Part shown: positions 6,756 through 13,757 of the stretch, in pieces
Layout: the number at the start of each line of letters is the position of its first letter
How positions within the stretch are numbered: position 1 is the first letter of the stretch
Source of the DNA: Candidatus Saccharimonadota bacterium
GTDB lineage: Bacteria > Patescibacteriota > Saccharimonadia > Saccharimonadales > Saccharimonadaceae
Direction of reading: 5' to 3'
NCBI GenBank assembly: GCA_905373795.1
Contig: CAJPUO010000005.1
Span: 1 to 40,937, forward strand
DNA: 40,937 nt
The notes under the pieces: model-generated
Database searches by the model: none
What the model saw: only the letters and a program-made list of their open reading frames with translations
What the model was told of the DNA's origin: nothing
Program-made: the position numbers and the translations under genes

Positions 6756-8414
6756 ATGAGTTTAGATAGATATCTTGGTAGAAATTTTGATAGCACGTTA
6801 ACCTCCGTACATAATCCGTGGATATCGGACGTTGTGCCGCCTATTGAGCAAGATCTGCGTTTGTTTGAATTTCCAAAAGATGTCGAAGCAGTATTACGAA
6901 ATGCAGAAGAACTGCCTGCCCAGGCTGAAGATAGATCGGGAATAATAACAAATCCGATTATAGCAGCCAGAAAAGAACTTAGCGACCTTCCTGAGTTTGA
7001 CATATTGTCCCGTACTAAGGGTGGTTTTTACGATTATTATAAAGCGGGAGACGCGTCTGTCGCTGACGTTATGCGGTATACTTTAGGAGCTGCTACTGCT
7101 AAACCTGAGACCATGAAGCATGTAGGTTTTTATTGGTTGACAACATTTGGTACAGAAAAGCCTATTTTTCCCTTCAGTACTGACAACGAAAGAAATGCAA
7201 AAGTCTCGGCAGCAAGAGAGTGGTTTTCTAATAACCAAGAAGTAATGGCTAATGCTCTAAAAGATCCGCTTTACGAGTTGGCTAGTAAGTTCGTATCTAG
7301 CCATTCGAGGGCTTTAGATAAATTCGATTTAATTTGCGGCGCTGGTATTCGCCAGGCTTTGGGCAACCTAAAGGCTTTGCCTTTTGACAATGACACTACA
7401 GAACAAATAAAGACCTCCCTCATGGCAAGAATTCAAGAGGAAAGGTCTGAGCTATTAGAGCAATGCGTGCAGCTAGAAGTAGCCAGTGCTGAGGAAGCAA
7501 TTGATAAATACAGGGGCGGCATTCTTCTTTCAAGCCCTCACGACTATGGTTATGCGCTTGACGATTTGCAAAGATGCTTAAGCTATGACGCGGTACGTTC
7601 TCAAATAAATGAAGACGATGCCGCCGCCGCGATTGAAAGCTTAGAGAAATGGCGCGCGTTTGTTGCTGATGTGTTCGACGACATTGAGTACATGGACAGT
7701 TCAGATATACTTGGTGGAAAATCATTAAGAGCAAAGCCGCCGATATCTATTAAAGAAATAGATGAATATATTTTTTCGGAAAAAATGACGGAAGCGGAAA
7801 AAGATCGATATCTATCCCTAAGAGAAAAAATTGTCCAATATGAAAATATCGTAAGAGAATATTCGCCGCTTGGGATGGATGATGGCGATGATTTTTCAGA
7901 ATACAGACAGGCCATACTTGATGACGAGGGTTTTAAGCGAAGATTTTCTCAAGAAATCAGGTTCGCGGTTGACCCGGTTATACTCGCTAGAGAACTTGCC
8001 AAAGGCGGCGACTTCGTTTTTGATGAATTAACATGCGCCCTTCACGTTTTGGCGTCTGAGGATGAGAATTTTATACGAGAATTAAATTTAACAGATGAGG
8101 CTAACAAAGTTAAAGCAATACTTCAAGAAGGACGGGACTCCAGAAAATTCGGAGATCTTGATATCATTGACTCTTTGCTTAAAAGTGAGTTTACGGAAGA
8201 GGAGCGAAAGTGTCTAATGTTACTGGGGGCTAGGAATATCTATGACAACATAGTAAACCGCACAGATATATATGGACGAAACGGGAAAATCTCCGAAGAT
8301 AAAATTGTTGACATGACTGATCTAATTATGGATAGGCTCGATTTAGCTGGAGTGGAGCATGAGATTGGTGCGGATGAGTTTGCTGAAGCTGCGATAAACA
8401 CCTGCAAACAATAA
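6756..8414 (+). CDS. Large soluble protein of unknown function (552 aa)
   Basis: I do not recognise the family. The product is acidic, almost wholly helical by composition, with no membrane segment or signal peptide. Around residues 340-365 there is a charged coiled-coil-like stretch (EKMTEAEKDRYLSLREK). No nucleotide-binding loop, metal motif or Cys pairs are visible. It has its own promoter and no co-directional partner with a tight junction, because HIT at 8464 has a separate promoter. Its AT-richer sequence and lack of family resemblance set it apart from the surrounding housekeeping genes, consistent with a lineage-specific or fast-evolving gene. Cytoplasmic location is inferred. Confidence 0.8.
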   Translation: MSLDRYLGRNFDSTLTSVHNPWISDVVPPIEQDLRLFEFPKDVEAVLRNAEELPAQAEDRSGIITNPIIAARKELSDLPEFDILSRTKGGFYDYYKAGDASVADVMRYTLGAATAKPETMKHVGFYWLTTFGTEKPIFPFSTDNERNAKVSAAREWFSNNQEVMANALKDPLYELASKFVSSHSRALDKFDLICGAGIRQALGNLKALPFDNDTTEQIKTSLMARIQEERSELLEQCVQLEVASAEEAIDKYRGGILLSSPHDYGYALDDLQRCLSYDAVRSQINEDDAAAAIESLEKWRAFVADVFDDIEYMDSSDILGGKSLRAKPPISIKEIDEYIFSEKMTEAEKDRYLSLREKIVQYENIVREYSPLGMDDGDDFSEYRQAILDDEGFKRRFSQEIRFAVDPVILARELAKGGDFVFDELTCALHVLASEDENFIRELNLTDEANKVKAILQEGRDSRKFGDLDIIDSLLKSEFTEEERKCLMLLGARNIYDNIVNRTDIYGRNGKISEDKIVDMTDLIMDRLDLAGVEHEIGADEFAEAAINTCKQ

Positions 8415-8415
8415 A

Positions 8416-8445
8416 TTGAAATAGACGGCTCATAGTTGCTATAAT
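8416..8445 (+). promoter_or_regulatory. Sigma-70-type promoter of the HIT gene
   Basis: TTGAAA at 8416-8421 and TATAAT at 8440-8445 with an 18-base spacer and TGC before the -10. Start near 8452 gives a very short leader that contains AAAGGAG at 8452-8458. Confidence 0.75.
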
Positions 8446-8463
8446 TATTCTAAAGGAGTAACT

Positions 8464-8922
8464 ATGAATCATACAATTTTTGACGATATCGTGTCAGGTA
8501 AAATGAAATCTTGGAAAGTCTGGGAGGACGAGAAGTTTTTAGCGTTTCTCACGCCGTTTCCGAACACACCGGGCTTTACCGTGGTGATACCGAAACATAA
8601 TCCAGGCGATTATGTATTTTCTTTGGATAATGAGTTGTACTCTGAGATGATGCTGGCGGTGAAAAAGGTTGCCAATATCTTAGAAAAAGCCTTTGATACG
8701 CCGCGAGTGGCGTTGATTTTTGAGGGTACGGGCGTGGCGCATGTGCATGCTAAGCTGGTGCCGCTGCATGGCGATTTAGCTAGCCAGACCGATGTGTGGA
8801 GCAAAGAAACTGAGTTTAGCGAGGTGTATCGTGGCTGGCTAACGACTGCAGAAGGTCCAAAAATGGACGACGCTCAGCTGGATGAGATTCAGGCGCGGAT
8901 TTTGGCAGCGCAGGGTAAATAA
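8464..8922 (+). CDS. HIT-family nucleotide hydrolase/transferase with altered triad
   Basis: The 152-residue protein matches HIT proteins over its length: FDDIVSGKM and WEDEKFLAFL near the start, PGFTVVIPKHN around 36-46, and the histidine region HVHAKLVPLH at 93-102. In the canonical H-x-H-x-H motif the second His is the nucleophile that forms the nucleotidyl intermediate; here it is His95. The third His is replaced by Lys97, and the PGH of the family is PGF. GalT-type members also vary at the third position, so activity is possible. AAAGGAG sits 5 bases before the ATG. The substrate is unknown. Confidence 0.9.
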   Translation: MNHTIFDDIVSGKMKSWKVWEDEKFLAFLTPFPNTPGFTVVIPKHNPGDYVFSLDNELYSEMMLAVKKVANILEKAFDTPRVALIFEGTGVAHVHAKLVPLHGDLASQTDVWSKETEFSEVYRGWLTTAEGPKMDDAQLDEIQARILAAQGK

Positions 8923-8950
8923 TTTGTTTATGTAAATTGGAGGTATAGAT

Positions 8951-9916
8951 ATGGCCGCAGCGCTAGGTGGTAAGAAAATAATACTAATTGTAATATGCGT
9001 GATAATTGCGTTGATAGCGGGATTCGCGGCTTGGGCGTTTCTATGGCCTAGCCGCAGCGCCGACTTGCAGAAAGCTGATATTCAGCGGCGCGATTATAAC
9101 CAGTCGGTGGCGGATATTAAAAAAGTTATCGCTGACGATACCGCCAACAGCCAGGTGCGTCCGGATTGCCGTCCGATATTGAAAACTCACGGTAAGAAAA
9201 CTGCCCGAGCGGTAATGATTCTTCACGGCGTTAGCGGTTGTCCGAACGGCCCAGCGGAGTTGGCGGAGCGTTTCTATCAAGCCGGGTACAATGTTTACGT
9301 GCCGCGGGCGCCGCACCACGGACTGAGCGATAAGAAATTACATAGCCAAGTACGCGCCGCCGAATTGGTGAAATTCATGAGCGACAGTGCTGGGCTAGTC
9401 AGCGGTCTGGGCGACGAGCTGGGCGTTATCGGACACTCCGGCGGCGGTACGTTAGCGACATGGCTGACGCAATATGGCGGCGGGTTGTTCTCGCGGGTAC
9501 TGCTGATAGCGCCGTACTACGAGCCGGACGCTTCAAAAGCGCCGAAGTGGCAAATGCCACTGCTGCGCAATGTTTACGGCAGCCATCTGCTACCAGATCA
9601 GTTCTTCGACGATATCTTGTCGTACCGGGCGCTAGCGAATTACATGATTATCAAACAGAATTATCGCAACGACCTCAAAGCCGAGGGTCTGAAATATGTC
9701 GGCTTGATAATCGGCAGCGAAGACGATTTGATTGATAAAACCATGGCGCTGAATATCGCCGAAGGTATGGCTAAAGCCAGCGGCGCCAGATTCAGCTACG
9801 AGACGACGCCAGCCTACATGGGCGCTGGGCACGAATTGCTGTCGCCGGATGATAAAATTGTCAAGAAGTACAAAAAAGAGCTGTACGACATGTACGTGCG
9901 AGTATATGAAAAGTGA
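8951..9916 (+). CDS. Membrane-anchored alpha/beta hydrolase
   Basis: Residues 8-31 are a single uncleaved signal-anchor helix after a short basic start, placing the catalytic domain outside the membrane. The domain has HGVSG at 92-96, GHSGGG with Ser163, Asp258/259 in GSEDD and His294 in GAGHELL, the usual Ser-Asp-His triad. The C-terminal part of the fold most resembles carboxylesterase or monoacylglycerol-lipase-like enzymes. TTGGAGG about 9 bases before the ATG is the ribosome binding site. It is separated from the HIT gene by 28 bases, so both may be on one transcript. An external lipid or ester substrate is an inference. Confidence 0.9.
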   Translation: MAAALGGKKIILIVICVIIALIAGFAAWAFLWPSRSADLQKADIQRRDYNQSVADIKKVIADDTANSQVRPDCRPILKTHGKKTARAVMILHGVSGCPNGPAELAERFYQAGYNVYVPRAPHHGLSDKKLHSQVRAAELVKFMSDSAGLVSGLGDELGVIGHSGGGTLATWLTQYGGGLFSRVLLIAPYYEPDASKAPKWQMPLLRNVYGSHLLPDQFFDDILSYRALANYMIIKQNYRNDLKAEGLKYVGLIIGSEDDLIDKTMALNIAEGMAKASGARFSYETTPAYMGAGHELLSPDDKIVKKYKKELYDMYVRVYEK

Positions 9917-9985
9917 TTGGAAGCTCCAAAGCTTGCGCTGGAGAATTACTATAACTAAGTATAAGACGGGCGGTCTGGCGTTTTG

Positions 9986-10648
9986 ATGGCGCGCAAAAAT
10001 ACTATTCTCCTCGTTGAAGACGAACCTGCCGTACGCCAGGGCACCGAGCAATTCCTCCGCCAGCGCGGCTTCACGGTGGTGACGGCGGCTAGCGGCGAGG
10101 AAGCGCTGGAGAAATTTACTGGGGCGGATGTGGTTATCCTCGATATCATGTTGCCGGGGCTGAGCGGTATTGAGGTGTTGCGGCATGTCCGCCAGACCAG
10201 CGATGTGCCGGTATTGATGCTGACGGCGCTACAGGATGAGCCGACGCAAATTGCGAGTTTTGACGAGCTGGCGGATGATTATATGAGTAAGCCGTTTTCG
10301 CTGGTAATTTTAGAAAAGCGGATCAGGGCGCTGCTTCGCCGCCAACAGTCTGTCAAAAAAACCTTGTGGCAGCGCGGCCTGGCTTCGGTGGATTTTATGG
10401 CTTATCAGGGATTTTATGATGACACTGACGCACACCTCAAGCCCAAGGAGGTGCAGCTGCTCAAACTGCTCGTCGACAATCCAAACATAGTCTGGAGCCG
10501 ACAGGCCATCATTGACAAGTTGTGGCGCGACGATGAGGTGCCGTTTGACCGAGTGATTGACGTCTACATCAAAAACCTGCGCAAGAAATTGCACCTGGAC
10601 TGCATCATCACGGTGAAGGGAGTGGGCTACCGCTATGAAGAATCTTAA
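9986..10648 (+). CDS. OmpR/PhoB-family response regulator
   Basis: The receiver domain has the acidic pocket at Glu11-Asp12, phosphoacceptor Asp53 in ILDIMLPG, Thr80 in MLTAL and Lys102 in SKPFS. A winged-helix DNA-binding domain follows at about 125-220 (WSRQAIIDKLWRDD, VIDVYIKNLRKKL, TVKGVGYRYE). The ATG at 9986 gives the normal start MARKNTILLVEDE; a TTG one codon upstream adds only Met. The 3' end overlaps the kinase gene by 14 bases, so the two form a cognate two-component system. A candidate target is the ABC exporter operon at 15197, whose promoter has TTCACA direct repeats. Confidence 0.95.
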   Translation: MARKNTILLVEDEPAVRQGTEQFLRQRGFTVVTAASGEEALEKFTGADVVILDIMLPGLSGIEVLRHVRQTSDVPVLMLTALQDEPTQIASFDELADDYMSKPFSLVILEKRIRALLRRQQSVKKTLWQRGLASVDFMAYQGFYDDTDAHLKPKEVQLLKLLVDNPNIVWSRQAIIDKLWRDDEVPFDRVIDVYIKNLRKKLHLDCIITVKGVGYRYEES

Positions 10649-12020
10649 ATTATTTCCCAAAACATTTTTGGTGTCAATCGGCTTATTCGCGGCGTTAATC
10701 ATCCTGGTACATGCGCTGGTTTATACCTTGATGCCGCAATTTTATCTGCAGCAAAAAGAGCGCGAGGCGGCGGACAATCTCACGGCGCTAGTAGCTGAAC
10801 TACGCGGTAAATCAACTGAGGAAATGCGCCGTCTCAGCCAGGAGTTCGCTCAGGTGAAAAATGTCAATATCACGCTGACAATTGACGGACGCGACCAGTA
10901 TTTTCAAGGTTTTCAGTCGATCAATATAGTGACGGATAGCGGCAAATCGGTCGATACTAGCGTGGTAAAAATTGCTGATGGCCAAACGGTCGATCCGCGC
11001 TCGGTTATTTTGCAGCAGGGTAGTGTGACTGATAAGCAGGGGCGAGCGATTACAGTCAAGCTGCTGGCCGACGTAGCGCCCGTCACCCAGGCTAAACTCG
11101 CTACCTTACACGTATTGCCATATACCATGCTCGGCTCGCTGCTGGTGGCACTCATGTTTTCGTACATCTATAGCCGTTTTGTGACGCGGCCGATTCGCCA
11201 GATGGCGGCAGTGACCACAACTATGCAGCGGCTGGAAAAGGGTGCGCACTACCCAGTCAATAGTCATGATGAGATTGGCGTGCTGGGGCGAAATATTAAT
11301 GAGCTCTATCAAAATTTGTGGCAAACGATTCGTTCGCTGGAGCATGAAAATAAGCGGATCACGCAGCTGGAGAAAGAAAAAATCGCCTTCCTCCGTGCAG
11401 CTTCGCATGAGTTGAAAACGCCATTGGCGGCGCTACGGATCATGCTTGAAAATATGCAGCTAAACATCGGTGAATATAAAAATCGCGACCAGTACCTGGC
11501 GGAATCGGTGGCGCAGGTTGATCGCTTGGCGGCAATGGTAAATGATATCTTGCGCTCTGGCGGTGTAGCCGAGCAGGCTCTGCGCCAGGAAAAACGGCTG
11601 AAGATTGACCAGCTGATCGCCGAGGTGGTTGATGATTATACACTGCTGGCGAAAACACGTGGCATGACTTTCGCGGTTGACGCGCGTCCGACGACCATTC
11701 GTATTAACCGCGACATGATGCGCCACGTCATCTCGAACCTGGTATCAAACGCGGTGCGCCACGGCGACACCAGGAGCGTGATAACAATCACCTGTGACCA
11801 GCACGGACTAGCCATCGAAAACGCCTGCAAACCGCTCATCAAACAGCAACTCCAACACATCTTTGATCCGTTTTATCGCAGTTCTGACGGCACGAAGCAA
11901 CATGCCGACAGTAGCGGCATCGGCCTCTATACTGTGAAAATGCTACTCGACGCTAAGGGCCTGGACTATGACTTCACGCCGCACGGGCGGGGCATGCGGT
12001 TTGTGGTGAGGTTTGCTTGA
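10635..12020 (+). CDS. Sensor histidine kinase, partner of the 9986 regulator
   Basis: Membrane helices at about 11-33 and 159-180 bracket an external sensor domain of roughly 125 residues. HAMP (181-232), HisKA with phospho-acceptor His258 in ASHELKTPL, and a HATPase domain with N box at 369-376 (Asn372) and GIGLYTV at 428-434 follow. The usual DxGxGI (G1) box is replaced by ENACKPLI, a variation also known in some Gram-positive kinases. The ATG lies inside the regulator gene after AAGGGAG. The signal is unknown; such pairs beside MacB/FtsX-type exporters often sense envelope stress or peptides. Confidence 0.95.
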   Translation: MKNLKLFPKTFLVSIGLFAALIILVHALVYTLMPQFYLQQKEREAADNLTALVAELRGKSTEEMRRLSQEFAQVKNVNITLTIDGRDQYFQGFQSINIVTDSGKSVDTSVVKIADGQTVDPRSVILQQGSVTDKQGRAITVKLLADVAPVTQAKLATLHVLPYTMLGSLLVALMFSYIYSRFVTRPIRQMAAVTTTMQRLEKGAHYPVNSHDEIGVLGRNINELYQNLWQTIRSLEHENKRITQLEKEKIAFLRAASHELKTPLAALRIMLENMQLNIGEYKNRDQYLAESVAQVDRLAAMVNDILRSGGVAEQALRQEKRLKIDQLIAEVVDDYTLLAKTRGMTFAVDARPTTIRINRDMMRHVISNLVSNAVRHGDTRSVITITCDQHGLAIENACKPLIKQQLQHIFDPFYRSSDGTKQHADSSGIGLYTVKMLLDAKGLDYDFTPHGRGMRFVVRFA

Positions 12021-12032
12021 AACAGATAGTGC

Positions 12033-12038
12033 TAAACT
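12033..12038 (+). promoter_or_regulatory. Extended -10 element, leaderless start of rdgB
   Basis: TGC-TAAACT ends 6 bases before the ATG at 12045. A TATAAT at 12038-12043 overlaps it but would start transcription inside the gene. Confidence 0.5.
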
Positions 12039-12044
12039 ATAATT

Positions 12045-12599
12045 ATGGACTTAATCTACGCAACGACTAATAAGCACAAACTTGCCGGCGCTAAGCAGGC
12101 GCTGGCAGGAACAAATATTAACCTAATCACGCCAGATGGAGTTTTGCCTGACGTGCCAGAAATCCAGTCCGACAATCAACAAGCCGTCTCTGTCGATAAG
12201 GCGCTAAAATACTACAATCTACTTAAGCGTCCGCTAGTGGTGATGGATTCAGGTCTGTTCATCGACGAACTGAACGGCTTTCCCGGCGTTTACACCAAAT
12301 ACGCGCTCGACACTATCGGTATTGACAGGATAATTCAGCTGCTCGGCGGCGGCGCTCGGGCGTACACGCAGCGTACAATCACTTACTTTGACGGCAACAA
12401 ACCGCAAACCTTCACCTTAAAACTGCACGGCGCGTTATTAAAAGAACCGCGCGGCAACAACGGGCGCAATTACGATAAGTATTTTTTGCCAGACGGTAAA
12501 AATAAAATGCTCGCTGAAATGACTGATGAAGAGAAAGCGGAATTAACGGCAAACGTTTGGCGGGAGTTAGCGGCGTGGCTGCAGAAAGTAACAGATTAG
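12045..12599 (+). CDS. rdgB: Non-canonical purine NTP pyrophosphatase (RdgB/HAM1)
   Basis: This 184-residue enzyme hydrolyses ITP, XTP or dITP to the monophosphate, clearing damaged purines from the nucleotide pool. The family signatures are present: TTNKHK at 7-12, which binds phosphate, and MDSGLFIDELNGFPGVYTKY with the metal-binding acidic residues. Near the end, EPRGNNGRNYDKYFLPDG and a short MTDEEKAE match the family. Length is slightly below the usual 190-200 residues. No Shine-Dalgarno sequence; probably leaderless. Confidence 0.92.
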   Translation: MDLIYATTNKHKLAGAKQALAGTNINLITPDGVLPDVPEIQSDNQQAVSVDKALKYYNLLKRPLVVMDSGLFIDELNGFPGVYTKYALDTIGIDRIIQLLGGGARAYTQRTITYFDGNKPQTFTLKLHGALLKEPRGNNGRNYDKYFLPDGKNKMLAEMTDEEKAELTANVWRELAAWLQKVTD

Positions 12600-12615
12600 A
12601 TTAAAGGCTATGTGT

Positions 12616-12621
12616 TACAAT
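12616..12621 (+). promoter_or_regulatory. Extended -10 element, leaderless start of the 12628 gene
   Basis: TGT-TACAAT ends 6 bases before the ATG at 12628; no Shine-Dalgarno sequence is present. Confidence 0.5.
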
Positions 12622-12627
12622 TAAATT

Positions 12628-12969
12628 ATGAAGATTATTGATACCATAACCCTCGCCGAGCTTCGCCCGATGGCCGAGAGAATGTACGGGACGATGGTCA
12701 AGGCGGATGTCGATGTTGCGAAGAAAATTGTGGTGATCGACATGGATATGCATGCTGATGGTGAAGCGTATTTGTTAGAACGTGGATCGCAACAAGCAGA
12801 TCTATGGGGGATCAACCTACATCCAGATAAGTTTGGTACTGATGAATTTATCGAGTTTGATAGCATGATAAACATTCGTCCGCGGCAAAATAATCCGTCG
12901 CGTGATGTGCTCGACCCAGCGGTGCGGCAGCAAATTATCGATATCATCGCCGGAGTCGTTCATGAGTGA
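12628..12969 (+). CDS. DUF5674-family protein
   Basis: The 113-residue protein resembles the DUF5674 family found in CPR bacteria and cyanobacteria: central VVIDMDMHADGE, then a C-terminal block with INLHPDKFG, SMINIRPRQNN and VLDPAVRQQI. No function is established. It overlaps the next gene by 8 bases, so the two are probably translated together. No membrane segment. Confidence 0.8.
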   Translation: MKIIDTITLAELRPMAERMYGTMVKADVDVAKKIVVIDMDMHADGEAYLLERGSQQADLWGINLHPDKFGTDEFIEFDSMINIRPRQNNPSRDVLDPAVRQQIIDIIAGVVHE

Positions 12970-13267
12970 ACACATCTTTGATCGGCAAAAGTGGCAGAGC
13001 CTAACGATATTTGAGCAAATGGGCAACATCGGCTCGGAGGTCGGGCGAGCCTTTGCCGCCCGACGCCGCGGCGATACGACTGCAATGACCGGCGCCTGGC
13101 AGCGCGGCTTGGACTTATTGGACGCCACCGCCGAGCAACTCGCCCGCCAAAAATCACCAAAACTTCGCGAAGTCCTACGCGCCCGCGAATTATTCGCCGG
13201 CATGGAAGACGAATCGTTGGAGGGCTACTTTATGTGGTTTGCGCTGGCGGCGCGAAGGGATAGATAA
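12962..13267 (+). CDS. Small conserved CPR-type protein of unknown function
   Basis: The 101-residue product begins MSEHIFDRQKWQSLTIFEQ and includes MGNIGSEVGRAFAARRRGD, a pattern I associate with a small uncharacterised protein family common in CPR genomes. It is all-helical, basic in the middle and soluble. The ATG at 12962 is preferred over an upstream alternative at 12902 because it overlaps the end of the DUF5674 gene in the usual coupled manner and begins at the recognisable N-terminus. The persistent pairing with DUF5674 is an inference from this window only. Confidence 0.75.
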   Translation: MSEHIFDRQKWQSLTIFEQMGNIGSEVGRAFAARRRGDTTAMTGAWQRGLDLLDATAEQLARQKSPKLREVLRARELFAGMEDESLEGYFMWFALAARRDR

Positions 13268-13275
13268 TAAAACGT

Positions 13276-13548
13276 ATGAAAATCATCAGCAAAAAATCTT
13301 ACCCCGATTTATTCGAAAAAGTCCTAGCAGGTGAGAAAACATTTGATATGAGGGTGGCTGATTTTGACATCCGACCCGGCGACATTCTGGAACAGATTGA
13401 GGTAAATTATGACGGAACGCCAACCGGCCGCAAAGTTCGTCATGTAGTCGGCGAAGTTTTACGCACGAAAGAAATCGATTTTTGGAAACAAGAAGACATT
13501 GATCAATACGGCTATCAAGTGATGTCGCTTGCCGAGCGGGTTGATTAG
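13276..13548 (+). CDS. Small ASCH/DUF3850-like protein
   Basis: The 90-residue protein has the ASCH pattern: YPDLFEKVLAGEKTFDMR, where the Gly-x-Lys-Thr segment and the following Arg line a ligand pocket, then DIRPGDILEQIEV, a beta strand pair. ASCH domains share the PUA-like fold and are thought to bind RNA or nucleosides; one member, E. coli YqfB, is an N4-acetylcytidine amidohydrolase, but its catalytic Thr two residues after the Lys-Thr pair is Asp here. It follows the previous gene by 8 bases, likely in one transcript. A second ASCH domain lies at the end of the 13758 gene. Confidence 0.8.
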   Translation: MKIISKKSYPDLFEKVLAGEKTFDMRVADFDIRPGDILEQIEVNYDGTPTGRKVRHVVGEVLRTKEIDFWKQEDIDQYGYQVMSLAERVD

Positions 13549-13757
13549 TGCAATAGCAGACCTACTTCGTGGCAGGTTCCGTCCTAGAAAAAGAAATCAA
13601 GAACGCCAAATTTAAAAAAGCTACCGAACTCTTTAACGCTATCACCTCTGGCGACAAAACCTCGAGTCACGACTATATGATGAGAAGCACCTATAAATTG
13701 CGCATGTGTAGCAATAGATAACTTGTATTATTGTATAGGGTATAAGACAATAAACTA
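13549..13757. other. Intergenic stretch with a possible gene remnant
   Basis: A 50-codon frame opens with GTG at 13569 and ends at 13719-13721. Its Lys/Ala/Glu-rich composition looks coding-like (EKEIKNAKFKKATELFNAI), but no Shine-Dalgarno sequence, promoter or family is recognised. It may be the remains of a decayed gene between the two ASCH loci. TATAAG at 13741 could be a -10 for the next gene. Confidence 0.25.

Noticed and set aside
9917..9985. Promoter for the response regulator with TATAAC/TATAAG
   Set aside because: No -35 with correct spacing; TTGGAAGCTCCAA is a short palindrome without a T run. Left unassigned.
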